A stretch of 64,000 bases of DNA from an uncultured Clostridia bacterium. GTDB lineage: Bacteria > Bacillota > Clostridia > Oscillospirales > Ruminococcaceae. How positions within the stretch are numbered: the first letter of the stretch is position 1; every line of letters starts with the position of its first letter. The stretch is taken from the NCBI GenBank assembly GCA_947383835.1, contig CANDEV010000001.1, positions 186,001-250,000 of the forward strand, written 5' to 3'. The position numbers and the translations under genes were made by a program. Positions 14,990 through 22,802 of the stretch are shown one piece after another. The notes beneath the pieces are model-generated. The model saw only the letters and a list, made by a program, of their open reading frames with translations, was not told the origin of the DNA and searched no databases.

Positions 14990-17104
14990 TTACTTATCCG
15001 AAGCTTTTTTTCTGCCTCGCTTTTTGGGGGCAGAGGTGTTTGCAGATGTTTTGGGATTCGCCTCCTTTGATCCACCTTTGGCTGCGGTTTGGGGTCTGCC
15101 TTTTGAAGCAGCCGTTTTGGAAGTCTTTGCCGCCGTCTTTGATGTTGATTTTTTATCAGCGGACGCATTTGCGTCGGGCTTTGCTTTTGGTGTGCGCTTC
15201 TTCTTGGGAGTGCACTTGAAATACATAACGCTCATTGCGGGAATATCAAGTGTAATGGACTGCTCATAGCCGTGCATTGAATAATCCTCGGATTTGAGCT
15301 TGCCGTTCTGTACAACTCCCGTACCGCCGTATTTTTCGTCGTCGGTAGAGAATACCTGCTCGTAAGTACCCTCATAGGGTACGCCTATCTTGTAATTGTC
15401 TCTCGCGACGGGTACGAAGTTGCAGACAACGATTATTTCGTTTCCGTCGGTATCTATCCTGCGGAACGAGATTATGCTCTGCATATAGTCGTCATGACAT
15501 ATCCATGAGAAGCCCTCCCATGATTCGTCATTTGCCCACAGCGGTGAATTGTTCAGATAGAATTTATTCAAGTCTCTGCTGAAATCAAGAGTTTTCTTGT
15601 GGTTGTCGTAATCAAGCAGAAGCCAGTCCAGACCCTGTTTGAAGTTCCACTCGATGACCTGACCGAATTCGCTTCCCATAAAGTTCAGCTTTTTGCCGGG
15701 GTGTGCAAACATATATCCGAGGAAAGCTCGGAGAGACGCGAATTTCTCCTCCATGCTCCTGCCGCTCATTTTATTGAACAGCGAAGCCTTGCCGTGCACC
15801 ACCTCGTCGTGGGAGATAGGCAGAATATAGTTTTCGCTGAAGCTGTAGAAGAACGAGAACGTCAGCTTGCCGTGGTTGTTTGCGCGGAAAATTGGATCCA
15901 TTTTCATGTAGTCCATCATATCGTTCATCCAACCCATGTTCCACTTGAAGTTGAAGCCAAGACCGCCGATATCAGCGGGCTTTGTAACAAGTGGCCATGC
16001 GGTGGATTCCTCGGCGATCATAAGTATATTGCCGTTTCTTCCGAAAACAGCGGTGTTCAAGGCTCTTAAAAAGTCGATAGCCTCATAGTTTTCGTTGCCG
16101 CCGTCCTTGTTGGGACGCCACTCTCTTCTGTCATAGTCAAGATATAGCATTGATGCTACCGCGTCCACGCGCAAGCCGTCAAGGTGGAATTTTTCTATCC
16201 AGTAAACAGCGTTGGAGATAAGGAACGACTTGACCTCGGGTCTGCCGAAATCAAACACTCTCGTACCCCAGGAAGCGTGCTCCTTTTTAAGGGGATCGGA
16301 GTATTCATAGCAGCAGTCGCCGTCAAACTCAAACAAGCCTGCGGCGTCCTTGGGAAAGTGGGCTGGTACCCAGTCAAGGATAACGCCTATTCCCGCTTGG
16401 TGGAACATATCTATCATCTTCATCATGTCCTCGGGAGTTCCGTAACGTGACGTAGGCGCGTAATATCCGATTATCTGGTATCCCCATGAGCCGTCAAAGG
16501 GGTACTCTGCAAGAGGCATAAGCTCAAGGTGAGTGTACCCCATATCCTTAAGATACGGAATCATCTCCTCCGCAAACTTAACGTAGCTGAAAGGCTCGCC
16601 GTTTTCGTATGTGCGCCATGAGCCGAGATGCGCCTCGTATATATTCATGGGATTTTTATAGATATTTTTGGAATCTCTTTCCTTGAACCACTTTGAGTCG
16701 CCCCATTTATACTCGTCGATGTCAAAATATTTGGTAGCAGTATTGGGGCGCGTCTCCATATGAGTGCCGTAGGGATCGGCTTTCATAACAACGCTCATAT
16801 GGGAAGTTTCGATGCTGTATTTGTATGTGAAATAACGGTCAACACCGGTGAGAAAAATTTCCCAAACGGACTCGTCCTCCAGTCTTTCCATGGGGTTTTT
16901 ATCTCTGTTCCAGTCATTGAAATCTCCGACTATTGAAACGGATTTTGCGTGGGGCGCCCATACGCGGAAGAAGACGCCGTCCTTGCCGTCTTTTTTGCCT
17001 TTATGCGCGCCGAAGAATTCAAATGCCGTGTAATTTGTTCCCTCATGAAAAACGTGAAGCGGAAACTTATAGCTTTCGGGGAAATTTTTTTCTGATCTTG
17101 CCAT
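14990..17104 (-). CDS. glgB: 1,4-alpha-glucan branching enzyme with basic C-terminal tail
   Basis: 704 residues, GH13. An N-terminal CBM48-type domain (about 25-125, VFFRVWAPHAKSVSIVGDFN) precedes the (beta/alpha)8 barrel with GLRVDAVASM (nucleophile Asp), MIAEESTAWP (acid Glu) and PISHDEVVHGK. It makes alpha-1,6 branches in glycogen. Unusual: residues 633-704 are a Lys/Ala/Pro/Ser tail with 23 Lys/Arg and only 4 acidic residues, ending KKRGRKKASDK, which looks like a histone H1-type or AT-hook tail and is not part of normal GlgB. First gene of the glg operon, AAGGAG before ATG. Confidence 0.95.
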   Translation of the reverse strand: MARSEKNFPESYKFPLHVFHEGTNYTAFEFFGAHKGKKDGKDGVFFRVWAPHAKSVSIVGDFNDWNRDKNPMERLEDESVWEIFLTGVDRYFTYKYSIETSHMSVVMKADPYGTHMETRPNTATKYFDIDEYKWGDSKWFKERDSKNIYKNPMNIYEAHLGSWRTYENGEPFSYVKFAEEMIPYLKDMGYTHLELMPLAEYPFDGSWGYQIIGYYAPTSRYGTPEDMMKMIDMFHQAGIGVILDWVPAHFPKDAAGLFEFDGDCCYEYSDPLKKEHASWGTRVFDFGRPEVKSFLISNAVYWIEKFHLDGLRVDAVASMLYLDYDRREWRPNKDGGNENYEAIDFLRALNTAVFGRNGNILMIAEESTAWPLVTKPADIGGLGFNFKWNMGWMNDMMDYMKMDPIFRANNHGKLTFSFFYSFSENYILPISHDEVVHGKASLFNKMSGRSMEEKFASLRAFLGYMFAHPGKKLNFMGSEFGQVIEWNFKQGLDWLLLDYDNHKKTLDFSRDLNKFYLNNSPLWANDESWEGFSWICHDDYMQSIISFRRIDTDGNEIIVVCNFVPVARDNYKIGVPYEGTYEQVFSTDDEKYGGTGVVQNGKLKSEDYSMHGYEQSITLDIPAMSVMYFKCTPKKKRTPKAKPDANASADKKSTSKTAAKTSKTAASKGRPQTAAKGGSKEANPKTSANTSAPKKRGRKKASDK

Positions 17105-17131
17105 ATTGAATACTCCTTAATATTATCTTTG

Positions 17132-17158
17132 ATTATATTTTAACAGACTATGTATCAA
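17132..17158 (-). promoter_or_regulatory. possible promoter of the glg operon
   Basis: Minus strand: TATAAT (17132-17137) with a TTGATA-like box (17153-17158) only 15 bp away, so the -35 is uncertain. The 17105-17409 gap is AT-rich, has no gene, and also holds the CTAAAACGTTTAG near-palindrome at 17331-17343. Confidence 0.35.
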
Positions 17159-17330
17159 ATTGCAAGTGTTTTTAGTAAAGTTTTACAATCTCGACGTATT
17201 ACACATAGTATATTTGTGCAACATTTACATAAAAAATGTCTACTAAAATTCCACAAAACGTCAATTCTGTTATAAAACGGCATATTTTACATTATTTGTC
17301 ACAAAATATGTGCAGTTACAACAATATTTA

Positions 17331-17343
17331 CTAAAACGTTTAG
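17331..17343. promoter_or_regulatory. possible LacI-type operator upstream of glgB
   Basis: CTAAAACGTTTAG is a near-perfect inverted repeat around AAACGTTT, resembling LacI-family operators. The same core AAACGTTT occurs downstream of the promoter of the LacI-family gene at 56904-56911. It is about 230 bp from the glgB start. Confidence 0.3.
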
Positions 17344-17409
17344 GGTGAAATTTTGTGAAATTAAACAACAATTACAGCAAAAAATAAACCGCTGTATCCT
17401 CGTAAGCAT

Positions 17410-19713
17410 TCAGCCGATTTTGTGTATTTTTACAACGTACACGGTCTTATCGTCCTGTCGGTACAGATCTCCGTCCCTGTCCTTTTCGGCGGCGGCAATT
17501 ATCCTTTCCGCGCAGTCCTGAGCGGTAACTCCCACGCTGAGCATAAGCTCTCGAACACGCGGAAAAACGTCCTCGCATATACCGTCTGTAATCATTACAG
17601 CCTCATCACCGTCCGAAAGCTGTGCAAAACGACGGCTTATCTCTACTGAACTCACGATCCCCACAGGCGTTGACCAGCCCTCTACATTTTTGACCGTGCC
17701 GTTGGTTTTGAGGAACGTCTGCGCCGCACCAAGCTTGACTATTTCAGATTTGCCCGTGAAAAGATTTACCGTCAGCAGATCAATGGTTGATAAGCATTCG
17801 TCCGACGACTTTGTAAGCAGAAGCAGATTTATCAGCCGTACTGCGTACTCCGAGCCGAGACCCGCCCGTATTAGCTTCGTCATCAGCGACACGGTCATGC
17901 AGCTTTCTACAGCGGCTCTTGCTCCGCTTCCCATACCGTCGGAAAGCAGTATGCTGACGCTGCCGAAGCCGTCTCGGAAAACCGTGCCGAAATCGCCGCT
18001 TGTGCCCTCTCTGCCGTTTACCCTCGCCTGCCCTATCTCCGCTTCAAAAACCGTCGGCTCGTGGAAGCACAGCCTTGTAAGTTCACCCATTGAAACAGCT
18101 TCGGGAATGTCCATATCCCTGTCCGCAGCGGCTGAAACCTTTTCGGCAAGCTCTTCCATACCGATATTTAACATTCCCCCGTAAAAGCACTCGGCGAATA
18201 TTCTCCCGCCGCTGTCAAAGAATACGTTTGACGCGGGCTTTTCCGCCCCCGCTTCGGCAAGAAGCTCACGTATGCGGCAGGACAGCTCCTCGTCGCAGGA
18301 AGGATAAATTTCAGACGGACGGCTTAAAAATTCAAGCATCTTTTCCGTACCCAGAAGCTGCTCGGAGGTTATCTCACGCATACCCGCGGCAGCAAGGTTC
18401 AGACGCTTTTCTATCTGCGTTTTTCGGTATATGTCGGTAAAGGCCTCAGCCAGCAGGTTTTTATGCGGGCAGCATTCAAGTCCCTTATGCAGCTCCTTTT
18501 CAGTAATATAACCCTTTTTTTCAAGAAAATCCTCCGCAGGACGGAAATAAGCTTCGGCTCTGTGCTGCGGACTTTCGCCGCAAAACGCCCCGCTTTTGCA
18601 GCGGGAACAGATCTTTTCGCAAACCTCGAAAGATATGTCATGCTCCTTTTCACTCCTGTCCAGAACTTTTGCCGCCTTGTCAAAGCTTTCCCTGACCTCC
18701 GATACGGCAGCCGCAGCAAACTTCATTCGTCTGCCCGAACATCGCGTAGTCTCGGAAGCTGCCGCCGGGGTTTTCGGCATGGAGCTCCTGTAAATATTGT
18801 CGGGCAGAAAACAGAAAGCCGCCGCCGCCGCCGTCATGTCTCCGAGAAGTCTTATTCCGTCCTTAGGCATACCGAGAATAAGCGCGCCGCCCAGACCCAT
18901 TGCGATAAAGGACACAGATATGGCAAGTCTCCCCTTTTTACGGAACATTCCCGCCCCTGCCGCAGAGCATATCAATATCGGCGACGACGTAAGCATTGAC
19001 GGTACGGCAACACCTGCCGCAAGGGAAGATACTGCCGCAAATACGCCGCCTGCGCCGCTGCCGAAACGGTACGCCGCAGCAGCCGCGAAAAAAGCGCCTG
19101 CAATGCGCCCGATATTGAACGTGCCGAAGCTTACTCCGCAGAGCATACAGACTGCAAAAGCATACACCGCAGCCGCTGAAATTTTTACCTCGTCGGTCAT
19201 TGCACGGTCTTTTTTGAAGGCTGACAAAAAGCTTGCGGAAAAAAATGCAGCGCCGCCGCAGAGTATGCTTCTGAAAATTATTGCAAGGAACAAACCGCCT
19301 GTAAGCTTGTACGCAGCGGCGGCTATGACCCCGCATATAAGATATGCGGCGGCGGCGTGTATCCCCGAAAATGCGGGGGACAGGCGTTTTTCTCCGCCGA
19401 AAAATTTTCGCAGGAACGCCCCCGACAGAATGATCGCGGGCATGGCTATGACCTCCGTGAGATTTTTTCCCACGCCTCCGCTTATGAGAAACTGCACCAT
19501 TGCTCCCGCAAACGCCGCCGCTGCCTTTGGAGGAGAAAGCACAGCCGCAGCAGCCGACGCAAGAGGAGCTCCGCTTCCTCCCAGCTTTGTACCTGCGGCG
19601 AGGAAGCCCAGCATTGCCGAAATAAAAAACCCTGCCGCCGAATTGGCTCCTGCTATCTTTTCGGCAGCGGAAACTGCGGGAGACTCTTTTACAACCTTTT
19701 CCTTTAACTTCAT
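17410..19713 (-). CDS. spoIIE: stage II sporulation protein E (SpoIIE) phosphatase
   Basis: 767 residues. The N-terminal half (about 25-300) is very Ala/Gly-rich with about ten TM helices, the middle is cytoplasmic with a Cys-rich stretch (CEKICSRCKSGAFCG), and the C-terminal PP2C domain has ILLSDGMGSGARA, MITDGICED and DDKTVYVVK with the metal-binding Asp residues. In Bacillus SpoIIE dephosphorylates SpoIIAA to switch on sigma F in the forespore. Its presence argues that the organism has, or descends from, endospore formers. Monocistronic, with a notable promoter upstream. Confidence 0.9.
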   Translation of the reverse strand: MKLKEKVVKESPAVSAAEKIAGANSAAGFFISAMLGFLAAGTKLGGSGAPLASAAAAVLSPPKAAAAFAGAMVQFLISGGVGKNLTEVIAMPAIILSGAFLRKFFGGEKRLSPAFSGIHAAAAYLICGVIAAAAYKLTGGLFLAIIFRSILCGGAAFFSASFLSAFKKDRAMTDEVKISAAAVYAFAVCMLCGVSFGTFNIGRIAGAFFAAAAAYRFGSGAGGVFAAVSSLAAGVAVPSMLTSSPILICSAAGAGMFRKKGRLAISVSFIAMGLGGALILGMPKDGIRLLGDMTAAAAAFCFLPDNIYRSSMPKTPAAASETTRCSGRRMKFAAAAVSEVRESFDKAAKVLDRSEKEHDISFEVCEKICSRCKSGAFCGESPQHRAEAYFRPAEDFLEKKGYITEKELHKGLECCPHKNLLAEAFTDIYRKTQIEKRLNLAAAGMREITSEQLLGTEKMLEFLSRPSEIYPSCDEELSCRIRELLAEAGAEKPASNVFFDSGGRIFAECFYGGMLNIGMEELAEKVSAAADRDMDIPEAVSMGELTRLCFHEPTVFEAEIGQARVNGREGTSGDFGTVFRDGFGSVSILLSDGMGSGARAAVESCMTVSLMTKLIRAGLGSEYAVRLINLLLLTKSSDECLSTIDLLTVNLFTGKSEIVKLGAAQTFLKTNGTVKNVEGWSTPVGIVSSVEISRRFAQLSDGDEAVMITDGICEDVFPRVRELMLSVGVTAQDCAERIIAAAEKDRDGDLYRQDDKTVYVVKIHKIG

Positions 19714-19764
19714 AATTATTCCAGCTTTCTTAATTAGTATTACAAATAGTCAAATAGCAGGATA

Positions 19765-19797
19765 ATTATACCATTTATTTCCAACGTTTTATGTCAA
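19765..19797 (-). promoter_or_regulatory. spoIIE promoter with 21-bp spacer
   Basis: Minus strand: TTGACA (19792-19797), a 21-bp spacer, TATAAT (19765-19770) with extended TGG. The -35 is embedded in TTTTTGACAT, one mismatch from the inverted 0A box TTCGACA. Bacillus spoIIE and spoIIG promoters are known for 21-22-bp spacing and Spo0A activation. Confidence 0.6.
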
Positions 19798-19820
19798 AAA
19801 CAGAAATTTCCAAAAATTAA

Positions 19821-19844
19821 AAGAGTACGCCGAAACGTACTCTT
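19821..19844 (-). terminator. terminator of the PPK2 gene
   Basis: Minus strand: AAGAGTACG, loop TTTCGG, CGTACTCTT, then TTAATTTTT. Fifteen bases after the stop. Confidence 0.85.
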
Positions 19845-19859
19845 AAAAACTGCGTATTT

Positions 19860-21350
19860 TTAATTCTTGGAATTTTTTATAGTATCCGAAAGCTTGTCGA
19901 TCACAATATTCATGACCTTTATACGGGCATAAAGCTTGTCGTTTGCTTCAATAACGTGCCAAGGAGCAGCTTCGGTGGAGGTTCGCATAAGCATTTCGTC
20001 CACCGCTGTCTCGTAAGCGTCCCACTTTTCGCGGTTGCGCCAGTCCTCGTCGGTTATCTTCCATTGCTTTTCGGGAGTGTTGAGCCTGTCGTTGAAGCGT
20101 TTGAGCTGTTCGTCCTTATCTATCTGCATCCAGAATTTAAGTACTACCGCACCCTCGCCCACAAGCTCCTCCTCGAACTCGTTTATTTCTCTGTACGCCA
20201 TTGCACAGCGTTCGGGAGAGGTGAAGCCCTCGATTTTTTCCACCATTACCCTGCCGTACCACGAACGGTCGAAGATCGTGATATGACCGCTTTTGGGCAA
20301 ATTGTTCCAGAACCGCCACAGATAATGGTGATTAAGTTCCCTCTTATCGGGAGCTGCAACAGGTACAGCCTCGTAACCGCGGGGGTCGAGAGCGTAGGAG
20401 ACGCGCTTTATCGCGCCGCCCTTGCCTGCAGCGTCCCAGCCCTCAAAAAGCAGTATTACAGGGATCTTTTTCTTGTATATCTTGCCGTGGAGCTTTGAAA
20501 GCTCCTTTTGGTTTTTCTTTAATTCGTCGTAATATTTTGACGGCTGCAAAACCTTGTTTTCCAGCTTAACGTCCGCAAGCTTTTGACAGGGCGACAGCGG
20601 GAAACGGTGAGCCGTTTCCTCCAAAAATACCGCGGGGGCAGGCTCGGTATTTACCGCATTGGTTATCTGACTTACCAGAATATTGAACATCTGGAAACGG
20701 GTGAAGCTCCTGTCGGTGGTGTCGATAATACGCCACGGACAATAAGGAGTATTTGTTTTTGTGAGCATATCGTCAAATTGCTTATAATATTCGGCATAAT
20801 TCTTGTGACGCTTTTTGTCAAGCTCGGTAACGCGCCATTTTGTGGAGCTGTCCTCCCTAAGCTTCAGGAAACGCTTTTTCTGCTCCTTTTGGGAGATGTG
20901 CAGGAAAAATTTTATTATAAGGTATCCGTCGTCGGAAAGCTGACGCTCAAAGGTGTTCACGGAATTAACTCTGCGGGCGTACTCCTCGTCGGTTATACCG
21001 TCCTCCATTTTTGCAATGGCAAGCTCCTGATACCAGCTTCTGTCAAGAACGGACATCATTCCGTACTCGGGTATGCGTTCCCAAAAGCGTTTCATAAGCG
21101 GGTAGCGGCGTTCCGCCTCGGTTGCGGGCATAGTGGAGTACACCTTGAAAAAACGCGGGTCAAGCATTTTTATCATGTCGGCAATAAGCGTACCCTTTCC
21201 CGAAGCTCCCCAGCCTTCTAAAAGTATAATAACAGGAAGCTTGCGGTCGCGGATCTTCTGTTGGAGCGCGGAGAGGTTTTTCTCCAAGGCCTTTGTCATA
21301 TCTTTCCAATCAAAGGATTTATTTTTGTTGGCAATAGCGTTTTCCAGCAT
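19860..21350 (-). CDS. tandem-domain polyphosphate kinase 2 (polyphosphate:AMP phosphotransferase type)
   Basis: 496 residues with two PPK2 domains. Each has a Walker A (LLEGWGASGKGT about 43-54; LFEGWDAAGKGG about 301-312) and a DRSWY lid/Walker B block (VLDRSWYQE; IFDRSWYGR). Two-domain PPK2 enzymes usually phosphorylate AMP to ADP with polyphosphate (class II, PAP). Both Walker motifs look intact; in the known PAP enzymes mainly the C-terminal domain is active. Stand-alone gene with promoter and terminator, next to spoIIE. Confidence 0.9.
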   Translation of the reverse strand: MLENAIANKNKSFDWKDMTKALEKNLSALQQKIRDRKLPVIILLEGWGASGKGTLIADMIKMLDPRFFKVYSTMPATEAERRYPLMKRFWERIPEYGMMSVLDRSWYQELAIAKMEDGITDEEYARRVNSVNTFERQLSDDGYLIIKFFLHISQKEQKKRFLKLREDSSTKWRVTELDKKRHKNYAEYYKQFDDMLTKTNTPYCPWRIIDTTDRSFTRFQMFNILVSQITNAVNTEPAPAVFLEETAHRFPLSPCQKLADVKLENKVLQPSKYYDELKKNQKELSKLHGKIYKKKIPVILLFEGWDAAGKGGAIKRVSYALDPRGYEAVPVAAPDKRELNHHYLWRFWNNLPKSGHITIFDRSWYGRVMVEKIEGFTSPERCAMAYREINEFEEELVGEGAVVLKFWMQIDKDEQLKRFNDRLNTPEKQWKITDEDWRNREKWDAYETAVDEMLMRTSTEAAPWHVIEANDKLYARIKVMNIVIDKLSDTIKNSKN

Positions 21351-21448
21351 AATACAAACATCCTTCCGTTATATATTTTGAATACATACACCCCGGGGCG
21401 GCTTGCTCCCGCCACGCGCCGCGTCGGCACAGGTGCATTATTATTGTA

Positions 21449-21477
21449 ATTATAGCATACATCAGTAAAATTTTCAA
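21449..21477 (-). promoter_or_regulatory. promoter of the PPK2 gene
   Basis: Minus strand: TTGAAA (21472-21477), 17-bp spacer, TATAAT (21449-21454) with extended TGC. The roughly 95-nt leader contains a GC-rich inverted repeat (about 21390-21432, GCGGCTTGCTCCCGCC...). Confidence 0.7.
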
Positions 21478-21551
21478 CCGACTTTATTCATAAATATATT
21501 GGGCAAATTTACTCAAAATTGCCGTAATTGGGGCATTTTAGTATTTTTCTA

Positions 21552-21580
21552 TTGCATTTTAAAATATTATGTGGTATAAT
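21552..21580 (+). promoter_or_regulatory. promoter of the structured-leader gene
   Basis: TTGCAT (21552-21557), 17-bp spacer, TATAAT (21575-21580) with extended TGG. Transcription should begin near 21587, giving a leader of about 120 nt. Confidence 0.75.
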
Positions 21581-21596
21581 AGTAATAATTGTTTTT

Positions 21597-21690
21597 GCCC
21601 TCGTCCCGATATACATCTAATGATCGGGATCATGTTACGGCGGAGCGGAGGGCTTTCATGTTCGACTTTTAAATTTTCCCTGTACCGCCG
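21597..21690 (+). promoter_or_regulatory. structured 5' leader, possible riboregulator
   Basis: Nested perfect stems: GCCCTC (21597-21602) with GAGGGC (21648-21653), and TCCCGAT (21604-21610) with ATCGGGA (21623-21629). The remaining loop has CGGCGG (21638-21643), which is complementary to CCGCCG (21685-21690) just before the ribosome site, so a pseudoknot or alternative pairing near the start is possible. I cannot match it to a known riboswitch. Confidence 0.5.
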
Positions 21691-21705
21691 AGAATGGAGT
21701 TTTTT

Positions 21706-22680
21706 ATGGGTTTTCCTGTTATATCACCCGTTATCGTAAAGGAGCTTGCTGAACAGCTCAAGCCTCTTACACCCGATGAATTCTGCGACGTTGTGGTATC
21801 GCCGTATGCTGTGGAGTATGCTCCCATGCTCAGCAATGCCGACGTTGTCAAAAAGCTTATGGACGCCAAAGAACCTCTTGCTTACAGCATGGTAACTCTT
21901 GACGATGAACACAGCAAGCAGTTTGTTGCTCAGAGCAAGGCTATTACCGACGCTCACCCTGTTACTCAGTATTACTGGCAGATGCGTACACTTTTTATGG
22001 GCGTGCTCCAGAACAGAGAGGTAAATCTTGAAAAGCGCTTCCTGCTTCTGAACTATGCGGTAAAGACTGTTCAGGGCATGATCGACAAGGGTCAGCCAAA
22101 CCTTATACCGCAGTTTATTGAGGAATTCCTCAATCCCGAAAACACTTACGAGCCTGTGCTGAAATACTTCAAGGACGTTCGTCCTGTTCCCGCATACTCA
22201 CTTGCGGACGGCATTTCGCTGTTAAAATCCCTTGTGAAACCGAACGCAGAGTACAAGGACGTTCTGAACACGGTGTACAAAAATCTTGGCGTATCCGGTC
22301 CCGAAACGCTGAAAATGGTGGAAATAAAGAATTATATCGGCAAAAGAAAGCTGTTCTCCGATCTTGCTGCGGGAGAAAAGTCTCACTATATCGAAAATGT
22401 GGCTATCAGCTATGTATGGAATTTTACTCTGCCTTTCGCAGACCCGGATTTCAATCTCTGGGATCATTTCGTATTTTTCGGTGCGCTTTACAATGCCATT
22501 AAGGTAATGATAACCTGTTATACCCCCGAAGCCGACGACGAGAAGTTTATCAAGGCTGTAACAGCGTTTGACGCAGCAGTCCGCGCAACAGGCGGAAAGC
22601 TCATGCGGACGGTCATCAACACAGCCAAAAACGCAGGTCAGAACAACAACGGCGACCTTGCGATCCTTACCCTAAGCTAA
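21706..22680 (+). CDS. unrecognised cytoplasmic protein, 324 residues
   Basis: I do not recognise the family. I chose ATG 21706 because TGGAG lies six bases before it; an ATG at 21694 would put the ribosome site inside the gene. No signal peptide or TM helix; mostly alpha-helical by composition, with features such as LTPDEFCDVVVSPYAVEYAPML, HPVTQYYWQMRTLFMGVLQ, and WNFTLPFADPDFNLWDHFVFFG. The C-terminus ends in a Gly/Asn-rich NAGQNNNGDLAILTLS. Regular codon use and a strong promoter suggest good expression. metG follows 122 bp downstream, with a P2 repeat between. Confidence 0.75.
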   Translation: MGFPVISPVIVKELAEQLKPLTPDEFCDVVVSPYAVEYAPMLSNADVVKKLMDAKEPLAYSMVTLDDEHSKQFVAQSKAITDAHPVTQYYWQMRTLFMGVLQNREVNLEKRFLLLNYAVKTVQGMIDKGQPNLIPQFIEEFLNPENTYEPVLKYFKDVRPVPAYSLADGISLLKSLVKPNAEYKDVLNTVYKNLGVSGPETLKMVEIKNYIGKRKLFSDLAAGEKSHYIENVAISYVWNFTLPFADPDFNLWDHFVFFGALYNAIKVMITCYTPEADDEKFIKAVTAFDAAVRATGGKLMRTVINTAKNAGQNNNGDLAILTLS

Positions 22681-22703
22681 GCAGGAAATGCCCTGCGGCA
22701 AGC

Positions 22704-22768
22704 GTCCCCCTATGTCAGATACAAAATATTTTTACTGTGTTGAACCCCCTCAAGGGGGTAGTACAATA
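22704..22768. repeat. P2 family repeat copy
   Basis: Begins GTCCCCCTATGT and ends ACCCCCTCAAGGGGGT. Aligns over its length with the 9290-9355 copy (CCCCC, then ATGTNA, then the CCCCCTCAAGGGGG hairpin). Confidence 0.6.
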
Positions 22769-22802
22769 TTAGAATTAGAGCAATCAAAAAGGTTGTGAAT
22801 TT

